Assembly (NCBI GenBank): GCA_945873625.1
Contig: CAMCDS010000019.1
Location: 1-42,345, forward strand
Reading direction: 5' to 3'
DNA length: 42,345 nt
From: an uncultured Porphyromonadaceae bacterium
GTDB taxonomy: Bacteria; Bacteroidota; Bacteroidia; Bacteroidales; Muribaculaceae
In this document: positions 25,104 to 33,915 of the stretch, in pieces
How the letters are laid out: each line of letters opens with the position of its first letter
How positions within the stretch are numbered: position 1 is the stretch's first letter
The notes under the pieces: model-generated
Databases searched by the model: none
What the model saw: the letters and a program-made list of their open reading frames with translations, nothing else
What the model was told of the DNA's origin: nothing
Position numbers and translations under genes: made by a program

Positions 25104-26426
25104 TTACGACTTGTCGCGCATGAAGATGGCTATCGGAGTGCCGTGGAAGTCCCAGTGCTCGCGTATCTTGTTTTCCAGAAAGCGCCGGTAAGGCTCCTTC
25201 ACCCACTGCGGAAGGTTGCAGAAGAAGACGAACGTCGGGATGACGGCCTCCTTGAGCATGGTGACGTATTTTATCTTCACAAACTTGCCCTTGTTGCTCG
25301 GCGGAGGCGTGATGGATATCTGCTCGAGCATGTAGGTGTTGAGCTGCGACGTCGGAATCACCCGCTTGCGGTTCTTATAGACCTCGATGGCCGTCTCCAG
25401 CACCTTGTAGATGCGCTGCTTGGTCACGGCCGAGGTGAAGATGATCGGGAAGTCGGTGAAGGGGGCGAACTTGCCGCGGATGGCGGCCTCGAAACGCTTC
25501 TGCGCCTCGAGCGACTTGTCTTCGGCTATGTCCCACTTGTTGACGCAGACCACGAGACCCTTCTTGTTGCGCTGTATGAGGCCGAAGATGTTGCCGTCCT
25601 GCGCCTCGATGCCGCGGGTGGCGTCAATCATCAGTATGCAGACGTCGGAGGCCTCGATGGCGCGTATGGAGCGTATCACGGAGTAATACTCGATGTCTTC
25701 GTTCACCTTCTGCTTCTTGCGTATGCCGGCCGTGTCGACCAGATAGAAGTCGAAGCCGAACTTGTTGTAGCGGTGATAGATCGAGTCGCGCGTGGTGCCG
25801 GCGATGTCGGTTACGATGTGGCGCTCCTCGCCTATGAAGGCGTTGATGAGGCTCGACTTTCCGGCGTTGGGGCGCCCTACGATGGCAAACTTGGGCACGT
25901 CGGCCTCCGTCTCGTCGTCGTGGTCGTCGCGCTCAGGCATGTCTTTCACTATCTCGTCGAGCAGGTCGCCGGTGCCGGTGCCGTTGGCCGACGACACCTC
26001 GAAGGGGTCGCCCAGGCCGAGGGAATAGAACTCCGGTATGTTGTAGCGTGCGTTGCCTACGTCTTCCTTGTTGGCCACGAGTATCACCGGCTTCTTCGAG
26101 CGGCGGAGTATCGAGGCCACGTGGTCGTCGAGGTCGGTTACGCCTGTGGTGGAGTCGACCACGAAGAGGATCACGTCGGCCTCCTCGATGGCTATCTGCA
26201 CCTGCTTGTTGATTTCCTCCTCGAAGATGTCGTCGGAGTTCACCACCCATCCGCCGGTGTCGACGATTGAGAATTCCTGACCGCACCAGTCTACCTTGCC
26301 GTACTGGCGGTCGCGCGTGGTGCCGGCCGTGTCGTCGACGATGGCCGAGCGTGTCTGCGTGAGACGGTTGAAGAGTGTCGACTTGCCGACGTTGGGCCGG
26401 CCGACGATTGCTATGAGTCTGCTCAT
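25104..26426 (-). CDS. der: Ribosome-assembly GTPase Der (EngA)
   Basis: An essential double-GTPase needed for 50S subunit maturation. The 440-residue protein has two G domains: the first with GRPNVGKST (9-17), DTAGTTRD and DTGGW, the second with GRPNAGKSS (near 183), DIAGTTRDS and [11 protein letters not shown]-like domain follows, with [12 protein letters not shown] near its middle. Length is normal. It is the last gene of the minus-strand block fabH-era-der, 9 bases after era. Confidence 0.96.
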   Translation of the reverse strand: MSRLIAIVGRPNVGKSTLFNRLTQTRSAIVDDTAGTTRDRQYGKVDWCGQEFSIVDTGGWVVNSDDIFEEEINKQVQIAIEEADVILFVVDSTTGVTDLDDHVASILRRSKKPVILVANKEDVGNARYNIPEFYSLGLGDPFEVSSANGTGTGDLLDEIVKDMPERDDHDDETEADVPKFAIVGRPNAGKSSLINAFIGEERHIVTDIAGTTRDSIYHRYNKFGFDFYLVDTAGIRKKQKVNEDIEYYSVIRSIRAIEASDVCILMIDATRGIEAQDGNIFGLIQRNKKGLVVCVNKWDIAEDKSLEAQKRFEAAIRGKFAPFTDFPIIFTSAVTKQRIYKVLETAIEVYKNRKRVIPTSQLNTYMLEQISITPPPSNKGKFVKIKYVTMLKEAVIPTFVFFCNLPQWVKEPYRRFLENKIREHWDFHGTPIAIFMRDKS

Positions 26427-26435
26427 TTCTGTTGC

Positions 26436-27362
26436 TTATTCAATATATCCGAAGGCGCGGAGTTTGTTCTCGCGGTTGCGCCAGTCTTTCTCCACCTTGA
26501 CGTAAAGCTCGAGAAATACTTTCTTGTCGAAAAACTTCTCGATGTCGTGGCGGGCCTCGGTGCCTACCTTCTTTATTTTCTCGCCCCGCTTGCCGATGAT
26601 GATTCCTTTCTGCGAGTCGCGCTCCACGTAGATGACGGCCATGATGTGGATCGAGTTATCCTTCTCGTCGAATTTCTCCACGAGCACCTCGGTAGAGTAT
26701 GGAATCTCCTTGTCGTACTGGAGCAGGAGCTTCTCGCGTATGATTTCGGTTACGAAGAAGCGCGCGGGCTTGTCGGTGAGGGCGTCTTTGCCGAAATAGG
26801 GGGGCGCCACGGGGAGGAACTCCACGATGCGCGCCTTGAGGTTGTCGACGTTGAAATGCTCTGTGGCCGATGTCGGGAATATCTCGGCTGCCGGCAGACG
26901 CTTCTTCCATGCGTCGACGAGGGCCTCCAGCTCGCCCTGGCTCTTGCAGAGGTCGATCTTGTTGATGACCAGCAGCACGGGTATCTTCTCCTTTGCCACA
27001 CGGTCGAGGAAGTCTTTGTTCTTCTCCGGGTCCTCCACCGTGTCGGTAACGTAGAGGAGGATGTCGGCGTCGGTGAGGGCGCCTTCGGAGAACTCGAGCA
27101 TCGACTCCTGAAGCCGGTATTTGGGCTTGAGCACACCCGGGGTGTCGGAATAGACAATCTGGTATGCCGGGGTGTTGACGATGCCCATTATCCTGTGGCG
27201 TGTGGTCTGGGCTTTGGATGTGATTATCGAAATCCGTTCGCCGACGAGGTCGTTCATCAGCGTCGACTTTCCGACGTTGGGATTGCCGACGATATTGACG
27301 AATCCGGCCTTGTGGCCGTCGGCCGGTGCTTCGGAGGCAATGGCTTTTATCTCTTCTTCCAT
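26436..27362 (-). CDS. era: GTPase Era
   Basis: It binds 16S rRNA and helps 30S maturation. The 308-residue protein has the G1 motif GNPNVGKST (26-34), TTRHR in switch I, DTPGV, NKID and a C-terminal KH domain with IIIGKRGEKIKKVGTEARHD. Length is normal, with an N-terminal extension of about 18 residues before the G domain. An ATG at 27362 is the natural start. It is separated from fabH by 140 bases that include a possible terminator. Confidence 0.96.
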   Translation of the reverse strand: MEEEIKAIASEAPADGHKAGFVNIVGNPNVGKSTLMNDLVGERISIITSKAQTTRHRIMGIVNTPAYQIVYSDTPGVLKPKYRLQESMLEFSEGALTDADILLYVTDTVEDPEKNKDFLDRVAKEKIPVLLVINKIDLCKSQGELEALVDAWKKRLPAAEIFPTSATEHFNVDNLKARIVEFLPVAPPYFGKDALTDKPARFFVTEIIREKLLLQYDKEIPYSTEVLVEKFDEKDNSIHIMAVIYVERDSQKGIIIGKRGEKIKKVGTEARHDIEKFFDKKVFLELYVKVEKDWRNRENKLRAFGYIE

Positions 27363-27426
27363 AGTTTCGGGTTATATGAGGTTGAATGGCGGGTGCTGAC
27401 CCTTCGCGGGGGCCACCCCCTATAAA

Positions 27427-27457
27427 GAAACAACGCGTCAGTATGGCGCGTGGTTTC
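27427..27457 (-). terminator. Possible terminator or attenuator between fabH and era
   Basis: GAAACCACGCG pairs with CGCGTTGTTTC (one mismatch) and is followed on the minus strand by TTTAT. It may reduce read-through from fabH into era. Confidence 0.4.
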
Positions 27458-27502
27458 TCTGTAAGGTAGTCTCCGGCGGAAAAAGAGTTGCCGGCCGCCG
27501 GT

Positions 27503-28495
27503 TTATCTTGGGTCGATGGCCCAGATGATATACATCGCACCCCAGGTGAATCCGGCTCCGAAGGCCGTCATCACAATCCTGTCGCCCTTGTGGAGACGCC
27601 CCTTGTATTCGTCGAGACAGAGGGGAATCGAGGCGGCCGAGGTGTTGCCGTAGTGCTGGATGTTGACCAGTATCTTTTCCGAAGGGATCTTGATGCGTCC
27701 GCCGATGGCCTCGATGATGCGGAGGTTGGCCTGGTGGGGCACGAACCAGTCGATGTCGTCCACCGAGAGGTTGTTGCGCTGCATCACGGAGAGCGACGAC
27801 GAGAGCATGTCGCGCACGGCATGCTTGTAGACGGCGCGTCCCTCCTGATAGATATAGTGCTCGCGTGCCTCGACGGTCTCGGCCGAAGCGGGCTTCACCG
27901 ATCCTCCGGCCTTCATGAGGAGGTGGGGGAGTCCGGTGCCGTCGATGTGGAACTCACCGTCTACGACTCCGACGTTCTCCTCCGTAGGCTCGACTAGCAC
28001 TGCGGCCGCGGCGTCGCCGAAGAGCGGACACGTGGCGCGGTCCTGATAGTCGGTCATGCTCGACATCTTTTCGGCGCATACCACTATTATCTTCTTGTAG
28101 AGTCCCGACTGGATGTAGGCTCTTGCCGCCTGCATCGTAACGATGAATCCGGCGCAGGCGGCCTGGATGTCGTAGGCGTAAGCGTTAGAGAGCCCCGCTT
28201 CGTGGGCGATTACCGAGGCCGTGGAAGGGAAGCGGTAGTCGGGATTGGAAGTGGCGCATATCAGCAGCTCGATTTCTTCGGGCTTGATGTCGTAGTCGGC
28301 CAGCAGCTTTCTGACGGCCTTTTCGCCCAGATAGCTCGAGCCTTTGCCTTCTTCGTGGAGGATGCGGCGCTCCTTTACTCCGACGCGGGTGGTGATCCAT
28401 TCGTCGTTGGTGTCCACCATCCGGGAGAGCATCTCGTTGTCGAGGATGTCGTCGGGTACGTATGAAGCGATTCCGCTGATTTTGGCGTTCAGCAT
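27503..28495 (-). CDS. fabH: Beta-ketoacyl-ACP synthase III
   Basis: It condenses acetyl-CoA with malonyl-ACP to start fatty acid synthesis. The 330-residue thiolase-fold protein has catalytic C114 (DIQAACAGF), the histidine in WFVPHQANLRI (near residue 255) and the asparagine in NIQHYGNTSAASIP (near 285), the FabH triad. Length matches the family. Upstream in transcription lies rpmF; the plsX gene often found between the two in other bacteria is not present. Confidence 0.95.
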   Translation of the reverse strand: MLNAKISGIASYVPDDILDNEMLSRMVDTNDEWITTRVGVKERRILHEEGKGSSYLGEKAVRKLLADYDIKPEEIELLICATSNPDYRFPSTASVIAHEAGLSNAYAYDIQAACAGFIVTMQAARAYIQSGLYKKIIVVCAEKMSSMTDYQDRATCPLFGDAAAAVLVEPTEENVGVVDGEFHIDGTGLPHLLMKAGGSVKPASAETVEAREHYIYQEGRAVYKHAVRDMLSSSLSVMQRNNLSVDDIDWFVPHQANLRIIEAIGGRIKIPSEKILVNIQHYGNTSAASIPLCLDEYKGRLHKGDRIVMTAFGAGFTWGAMYIIWAIDPR

Positions 28496-28799
28496 GATAG
28501 GAGACTTGAGATGAATGATTGCGGCTCAGGGAGAGTCGGGAAGCGGGGCGGCGGGCGCGGCAGGCGCGGAGCCTGACGGCCGGGCGGCGCTTGCCCTCTT
28601 CTTTAACAACAATCGTAAGTGAGAATTGATTGCCGGGAAACGGTTATGCGGTTATATGGCTATAAGGATTAGTCTTCGGCGCGAAGATAATCCAGATAAC
28701 CTTATAACCGGCCAACCTCCGGGCCTATCAGGCGGTAGTGCAACGGCGCATCCGCTTCCCCGCGGGTCGCGGACGCGCAGTCGGCCTTTGCGGGGCTGA
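28496..28799. other. Structured 304-base gap between rpmF and fabH
   Basis: There is no coding sequence. At 28633-28713 nested inverted repeats form a long imperfect hairpin: an outer GCCGG...CCGGC, GGTTATA with TTATAACC, and an inner GGATTA.TCTTCG with CGAAGA.AATCC closing on a 3-base loop. On the minus strand this would be transcribed between rpmF and fabH. It could be a processing site, attenuator or small repeat element; none is recognised. Confidence 0.5.
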
Positions 28800-28985
28800 T
28801 TATTTCTCGACGGCTTTGTCGATTACGATCTTGCCGCGGTAGTAACCGCATTCGCCGCAGATAGTGTGGTAGATATGCCAGGCGCCACAGTTGGGGCAGA
28901 TGGCAAGAGTCGGGATGAGCGCCTTGTCGTGGGTGCGGCGCTTCGCGGTGCGGGTGTGCGATTGTCTGCGTTTGGGATGTGCCAT
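28800..28985 (-). CDS. rpmF: 50S ribosomal protein L32
   Basis: A 61-residue ribosomal protein. It starts with the typical MAHPKRRQSHTRTAKRRTHD and has a zinc-ribbon with CPNCG (residues 33-37) and CGEC (48-51). It sits after a DUF177 gene and before fabH, the usual bacterial order. Confidence 0.95.
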   Translation of the reverse strand: MAHPKRRQSHTRTAKRRTHDKALIPTLAICPNCGAWHIYHTICGECGYYRGKIVIDKAVEK

Positions 28986-29163
28986 TTTTTATAAGTTTTT
29001 GTGCAGCTTCGGCCTTGGCGTGGCTGCTTAGTTATTAATTCGGTTTTTTATCAGGGCGGTGGCCTGCGGAGCCTGAAAGGCCGGACGCGTGCCGCCGTAT
29101 GTCTCTGATGCTATTGAAGTTTCTTTGTTCGGTCGGGGAGGGAGGGGGTGGCGTGGGCGCGGT

Positions 29164-29670
29164 TCAGTCGTCGGCGGGGTCGTCGAGGTCCTCGGCAGTC
29201 CCCGGGTCGTCGGGCTCACCGGCGTGGTGCTTGTGGAGCACGGCGGCCATGGCGCGGTTACACTGCCCGGGGGCGTGCACGTGGCGCAGGGGGATGGTGA
29301 GCATTATCGTGTCGTAGAGCATATAGGCCACGTTGAGATAGGCGTCGCTGTAAGGAATCACGAGAAGGTCGTCGGCCGCGTCATCGTATTCCTCGCCGTA
29401 TTTCACGGTGAGGTCGTAGGTCGTGTCGACGTCGTGCTCCATCGGGTCGAGGCATCGGTCGCACGGTATGTGCATCATCCCCTTGCAGGTGAAATGGAGA
29501 TGATACGCCTCGTTTTTCTTCTCGAGATCGAGATGCACAGCGATGTCGGCGTCTACGACCTCCGTATTATCCATATTGCGGAAGAAGTCGGTGTCGCAGA
29601 CGAAGTCCTGCTCATATCGGCCGTCGGCCAGCGAGGCCAACTGCACTTTGTATTTCGAAAACTTACCCAC
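29164..29670 (-). CDS. DUF177 (YceD-like) protein
   Basis: A 168-residue protein from a GTG at 29670, where GKFSKYKVQLASLADG begins, the typical family N terminus. A CxxC pair in HIPCDRCLDPM (near 92-102) and the acidic C terminus are usual. In other bacteria YceD is encoded with rpmF and linked to 23S rRNA or ribosome metabolism. A longer reading from a GTG at 29814 overlaps the promoter and adds a non-conserved stretch, so the shorter form is preferred. It lies 178 bases before rpmF. Confidence 0.85.
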   Translation of the reverse strand: MGKFSKYKVQLASLADGRYEQDFVCDTDFFRNMDNTEVVDADIAVHLDLEKKNEAYHLHFTCKGMMHIPCDRCLDPMEHDVDTTYDLTVKYGEEYDDAADDLLVIPYSDAYLNVAYMLYDTIMLTIPLRHVHAPGQCNRAMAAVLHKHHAGEPDDPGTAEDLDDPADD

Positions 29671-29813
29671 GGGGCTAAAAATGTTTATCTGGCTGATACA
29701 GCCTGATTTAGCATGATAGTTGCGCCCGTCTCCGGAGAGACCGGCATTGTTGAATCCGGGCCGGGTGTCGCAGAAGCGTCGCCTCGGAGGATACACGACC
29801 CGAAAAAACGCCA

Positions 29814-29821
29814 CAAAGTTA
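29814..29821 (-). promoter_or_regulatory. -7 box of the DUF177-rpmF operon
   Basis: The minus strand reads TAACTTTG. The start point would be near 29807, leaving a leader of about 137 bases to the GTG at 29670. Confidence 0.5.
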
Positions 29822-29880
29822 GTGAGAATTCATCTAACTGACAAGTATTTTAGGAATTTTTTAGGATTTGGGGATGAAAA

Positions 29881-30102
29881 TGGGAGTAATAGGATTGAAT
29901 AGGAAGGATAGGAATAATAAGAATGAATAGGAATGAATGGGAATGAATGGGATTGGATAGGAGTAATAGGATTAAATAGGAATAATAGGAGTCGAAGCCG
30001 CGGCTTTAGCTCCTATCATTCCTATAATTCCTATTATTCTTATGGCTCCTATCGCTCTTATAGCTCTTATAGCTCCTATCGCTCTCATAGCTCTTATGAG
30101 CA
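29881..30102. repeat. Two opposed 9-10-base repeat tracts meeting at a palindrome
   Basis: From 29881 to about 29990 the sequence repeats AGGAATAAT/AGGAATGAAT-like units of 9-10 bases. From 30009 to 30100 ten exact 9-base units follow in the reverse-complement sense (ATTCCTATA, GCTCCTATC, GCTCTTATA). The arms meet at AGCCGCGGCT (29997-30006). In the non-coding stretch 29671-30170 no gene is seen apart from the DUF177 leader and promoter. Confidence 0.8.
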
Positions 30103-30170
30103 AAAAAAATGAGGCCGTCGCCAGGGTTGGAGGGTAGCGACGGTCTCGGGGGATAGGTGGATTGGGGAAG

Positions 30171-30242
30171 TAGCCCATAGCAGAGTCGAACTGCTCTTTA
30201 GAGAATGAAAATCTCTCGTCCTAACCGATAGACGAATGGGCC
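30171..30242 (-). tRNA. tRNA-Glu (TTC), copy 1
   Basis: A 72-base cloverleaf on the minus strand: acceptor GGCCCAT/ATGGGCT, anticodon stem AGAGA/TCTCT with loop TTTTCAT (anticodon TTC) and a TTCGACT T loop. CCA is not encoded. It is identical to the copy at 30707-30778. Confidence 0.95.
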
Positions 30243-30414
30243 GGTTGTCGCTCACGCTTCCCATGCTGTCCCGATGCTATTGGGAAGTGTGGTAATAGCG
30301 ACTGTCTGTCCGGGTGCGCCCCGAAGGGGCTTGCCGGTTTAGGGTTCAGATGGCTTTTTGGGTGCCGGAGGCTGTTTCGGCCTCGCGGCCATGCTCATCA
30401 GCCGTGGCCTTTGT

Positions 30415-30669
30415 TCAGCCGAGCTTGTTGATGTGGTTGCTCAGGCGGCTGCAGAGGTTGGAAGCCTTGTTCTTGGAGATGATGTTTTTGCGGCCCAGAC
30501 GCTGAAGAAGTGCCGAAGTCTTCTTGTAGGCTGCCTCAGCTTCAGCTTTGTCGGTCATTTTGCGGATGCGACGCACTGCGTTGCGAGCCGTCTTGACCCA
30601 GTAACGGTTCTCGAGTCTTCTTTTCTCCGCCTGGCGGATACGTTTGATTGATGATTTATGATTTGCCAT
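30415..30669 (-). CDS. rpsT: 30S ribosomal protein S20
   Basis: An 84-residue basic, all-helical ribosomal protein with the family start [18 protein letters not shown] and the end [20 protein letters not shown]. It lies between two identical tRNA-Glu genes on the same strand and is probably transcribed from the promoter at 30820-30827 through the upstream tRNA. Confidence 0.96.
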   Translation of the reverse strand: MANHKSSIKRIRQAEKRRLENRYWVKTARNAVRRIRKMTDKAEAEAAYKKTSALLQRLGRKNIISKNKASNLCSRLSNHINKLG

Positions 30670-30706
30670 CGTGTTCTTTTATTTTCAACTTTTGAAGGAG
30701 AATTGG

Positions 30707-30778
30707 TAGCCCATAGCAGAGTCGAACTGCTCTTTAGAGAATGAAAATCTCTCGTCCTAACCGATAGACGAATGGGCC
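30707..30778 (-). tRNA. tRNA-Glu (TTC), copy 2
   Basis: Identical in sequence to the copy at 30171-30242, on the same strand. It is the first gene of the tRNA-Glu, rpsT, tRNA-Glu transcription unit. Confidence 0.95.
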
Positions 30779-30819
30779 TTCCGGGATGCATCAGCCGCTG
30801 GTGCGCTGTTTTGCGAGTG

Positions 30820-30827
30820 CAAAGTTA
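30820..30827 (-). promoter_or_regulatory. -7 box before tRNA-Glu/rpsT
   Basis: The minus strand reads TAACTTTG, about 42 bases before the tRNA 5' end at 30778. Confidence 0.55.
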
Positions 30828-30972
30828 CTGCTGAATTTCGAATCTTCCAAATTTTTTTCGCTTTTTTCGCACTTTTATCCTTTTTATCCCCTTTTTTGTG
30901 TTCTTTCATACCCCTATACGGTTAAAAAATATTAATAAAGAGCCTTGTTGTCCTCTCAATCTTCGGGTTTCC

Positions 30973-31004
30973 TTTGCATTTATCGGCATTATTCATTAAT
31001 TTTG
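30973..31004 (+). promoter_or_regulatory. Full Bacteroidetes promoter of the M6 peptidase gene
   Basis: TTTG (30973-30976), 20 bases, then TAATTTTG (30997-31004). This is consensus spacing and supports the ATG at 31062 as start. Confidence 0.8.
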
Positions 31005-31061
31005 CCATCTCAAATCTCTGACGAGATCCATCTACCTACCAAACATACACTCGCTTATCTG

Positions 31062-33887
31062 ATGATTACATCCTTCAAACCGGCCTTGTGCCGCGCAGCC
31101 CTCGCCGCTTCGGTGCTGCTGCTCCCCGCCGCGCATGCCTTCGCCGTGCCGGCCAAACCGGGCCTCGTAGAACGCCATCAGGCCGACGGCTCCGTGGTCA
31201 GCGTGCAGCTCCGCGGCGACGAGCATTCGCATTTCATCCTTTCTGAAGACGGCTATCCCCTCGCGGAAGTGGCCGGACTCCTCTATTATGCCTCTGTCGA
31301 CGCCGACGGAGCCATCACTCCCTCCGCCATCCGCGCCACCGACATAGCAGCCCGCACGGCCGAGGCCAAGGCATTCCTCGCCTCTGTCGACGCCGAGGCC
31401 GCTGTAGAGTCTATGGCTCGCGCGTGCGTGAAAGCTCCCCGCACAAAGGTGATGCAGAAGGGTCCCGGACTCATGGACACCACCTTCCCCGGCAAGGGTT
31501 CGCCCCGCAGCCTCGTGATTCTGGTCAGCTACTCCGACGTAGACTTCAAAATCGACAATCCGAAAGAATACTTCACGGGCCTGCTCAACACCCCGGGCTT
31601 CTCTGAATGGAACGGCACCGGCTCGGCCCGCGACTATTTCATCGAGTCATCGTGCGGACAGTTCTCCCCGCAGTTCGACGTGCTCGGCCCCGTGAAGCTC
31701 CCCAAGCGCATGATCTACTACGGCGGCAACGACGCGGCCGGCAACGACCTCCATCCCGAGATGATGGCCATCCATGCCTGCCAGATACTCGACGATGACG
31801 TCGACTTCTCGGTCTACGACGTGGACGGCGACGGTGCAATCGACAACGTATTCATCTTCTATGCCGGCCGTGGCGAGGCTTCGGGCGGCTCGGACAACAC
31901 CGTATGGCCCCACTCGTGGGACGTGCGCGGCTCGGGCAACCATATCTTCGACGGCGTGCTTCTCGGACACTATGCCTGCACCAACGAATGGCAGGGCAAC
32001 GCGCCCGACGGTATAGGCACGTTCTGCCATGAGTTCTCCCACGTGCTCGGTCTACCCGACCTCTACGCCACCTCTTATACCAACGCGTTCACTCCCGGAT
32101 CCTGGTCGATTCTCGACAGCGGTCCCTACAACAACGACAGCCGCACTCCCCCGATCTACTCCGCTTTCGAGCGCTACGCCATGGACTGGCTCACGCCCGA
32201 GGAGATCTCCGGCCCCGCCAACATCGTGCTCCCCCCTATCGGGTCAAACCGCGCCTATATAATCCCCACCGGAAAGAGCAATGAGTATTTCCTCCTCGAA
32301 AACCGTCAGCAGGTAGGCTGGGACAGGTATATCCCCGGCCACGGAATGCTCGTATGGCACGTAGACTTCAACGAGAATGTGTGGAGACGCAATGTGGTCA
32401 ACAACACCCCCTCCCACCAGTATGTGGACATCGAGGAGGCCGACAACACCCGTTCGGACTACAGCCGCCCGGGCGACGCCTTCCCCGGCCGCTCCAACAT
32501 TACCTCCTTTACCGACGACACCGCCCCGAGCATGAAGGCATGGAGCGGAGAGCGTCTTGAGCTGCCCATCACCGACATCAAGGAGACCAACGGCATCATC
32601 ACCTTCAAGGTGGCCGGCGGCGCTCCCGAGAGCAGCGACACTGTTACCGCCCTCGCCGCCTCCGACGTTACCTTCGAGGGCTTCACCGCCTCATGGCAGC
32701 CGCTCCCCGACGTGGAGCGCTACCGTCTGGAAGTGTACCGCGACACAAAACCCGCCGCCAAGGCCGGCATGATGAAGGCTCCCGCGGCCTTCTCGATCGA
32801 TGCCGGCACGGCCACCAGCCATGAGGTGAAAGGCCTCGATCCCGAGACCGACTATGCCTTCGTGGTCTTCGCCGAGCAGAAGGGTAAGGGCGTAGGCGCC
32901 CCCTCCAACGAAATCAAGGTGTCGACCCTCGCCGCTCCCTTCGACCGATGCGTGCCAGTGGCTCTGCAGCCCAAAGAGATTACCGACACATGCTTCACCG
33001 CCTGCTGGAAAGAGCTGAAAGGCGCCGACAACTATCTGCTCCGCGTCTCGAAGCTCTCCGGATATACGTGCGAATACGACAGGATTGCCTTCGACAACGG
33101 CGCCGCCGAGCTCCCCGCCGGATGGAAGTCGTCGTCGTCGCTCCTCTTCACCGAGCCTGAGATGTGTGGCCAGTCGTCGCCCGCGCTCAAGATGCGCAAG
33201 GACGGCGCCACGCTCCAGAGCCCTGAATACAGCGCCGACGTGATGGAGTTCAGCTTCTGGCAGCGTGCCGAGGATGCCGCCGCCGACAATAAGATTGCCG
33301 TCAGCCTCTTCGTCGACAACGAATGGCAGCCCGCCGACACCATCGCCGTTACCACCGCCGCCGGAGGCGAGACCGTGAAGCTCACCGACTTCCCCATCCA
33401 CACGCGCGCGGTGCGTCTCACCTATATCAAGGCCGAGAGCGACACCATCGGCGGATGCATCGCCATCGACGACGTGGCCGTAGGCTGGAATCCCACATAT
33501 CAGAAGGAGTCGCTTCCCCTCTACTTCGACCGCATCACAGAAGGCGCGCTGAGCATGAAGGTAACCGGTCTCACGGCCGGCACACGCTATGGCTACACCG
33601 TGGTTGGCGTCAGAGGTGAGGAACGCTCGCAGGAGTCGAACCTGATCGTGCTGATGACTGACGGCATGCTCGGCGTCGGCAGCGTGGAATCCGACCTCGG
33701 CGGCCTCCGCATCGAGGGCCTCGACGTTATCGTGCCCGTGGCTTCGGCTGCCGTCTGCGACGCCGCCGGCAGGGCCGTAGGCTGCGCCTCGGCTACCGAC
33801 GGCTCCTCGCTCCGCATCACGCTCCCCGCTCCCGGCCTCTACGTGGTCTATGGCGGCGGACGCGCATGGAAGGTGCGTGTAGGCTGA
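31062..33887 (+). CDS. Secreted M6-family metalloprotease with fibronectin-like domains
   Basis: From the ATG at 31062 the product has 941 residues and a signal peptide ending near residue 28. A propeptide region (about 30-140) precedes the M6 (immune inhibitor A-like) catalytic domain. The zinc site is HEFSH (323-327) within GTFCHEFSHVLGLPDLY, and a calcium-binding loop DVDGDGAID lies at 253-261. Two fibronectin type III-like domains follow (about 545-650 and 655-855) around a galactose-binding-like insert. The end, ITLPAPGLYVVYGGG with a basic last strand, resembles a type IX secretion sorting tail. It should be surface-bound or secreted and digest proteins. An in-frame ATG at 30945 lies upstream of the promoter and is rejected. 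Confidence 0.88.
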   Translation: MITSFKPALCRAALAASVLLLPAAHAFAVPAKPGLVERHQADGSVVSVQLRGDEHSHFILSEDGYPLAEVAGLLYYASVDADGAITPSAIRATDIAARTAEAKAFLASVDAEAAVESMARACVKAPRTKVMQKGPGLMDTTFPGKGSPRSLVILVSYSDVDFKIDNPKEYFTGLLNTPGFSEWNGTGSARDYFIESSCGQFSPQFDVLGPVKLPKRMIYYGGNDAAGNDLHPEMMAIHACQILDDDVDFSVYDVDGDGAIDNVFIFYAGRGEASGGSDNTVWPHSWDVRGSGNHIFDGVLLGHYACTNEWQGNAPDGIGTFCHEFSHVLGLPDLYATSYTNAFTPGSWSILDSGPYNNDSRTPPIYSAFERYAMDWLTPEEISGPANIVLPPIGSNRAYIIPTGKSNEYFLLENRQQVGWDRYIPGHGMLVWHVDFNENVWRRNVVNNTPSHQYVDIEEADNTRSDYSRPGDAFPGRSNITSFTDDTAPSMKAWSGERLELPITDIKETNGIITFKVAGGAPESSDTVTALAASDVTFEGFTASWQPLPDVERYRLEVYRDTKPAAKAGMMKAPAAFSIDAGTATSHEVKGLDPETDYAFVVFAEQKGKGVGAPSNEIKVSTLAAPFDRCVPVALQPKEITDTCFTACWKELKGADNYLLRVSKLSGYTCEYDRIAFDNGAAELPAGWKSSSSLLFTEPEMCGQSSPALKMRKDGATLQSPEYSADVMEFSFWQRAEDAAADNKIAVSLFVDNEWQPADTIAVTTAAGGETVKLTDFPIHTRAVRLTYIKAESDTIGGCIAIDDVAVGWNPTYQKESLPLYFDRITEGALSMKVTGLTAGTRYGYTVVGVRGEERSQESNLIVLMTDGMLGVGSVESDLGGLRIEGLDVIVPVASAAVCDAAGRAVGCASATDGSSLRITLPAPGLYVVYGGGRAWKVRVG

Positions 33888-33915
33888 CAGTGCCTCTAAC
33901 CCAATTGCCAAGACG

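Noticed and set aside
29671..29814. A longer N terminus for the DUF177 protein from a GTG at 29814
   Set aside because: That codon overlaps the -7 box on the same strand, and the family start appears at 29670.
20693..30102. A CRISPR array in the repeat tracts
   Set aside because: The units are 9 bases long, contiguous and degenerate, without spacers, and no cas genes are present.
30945..31061. A longer N terminus for the M6 peptidase
   Set aside because: The promoter at 30973-31004 lies inside it, and a proper signal peptide begins only at the ATG at 31062.
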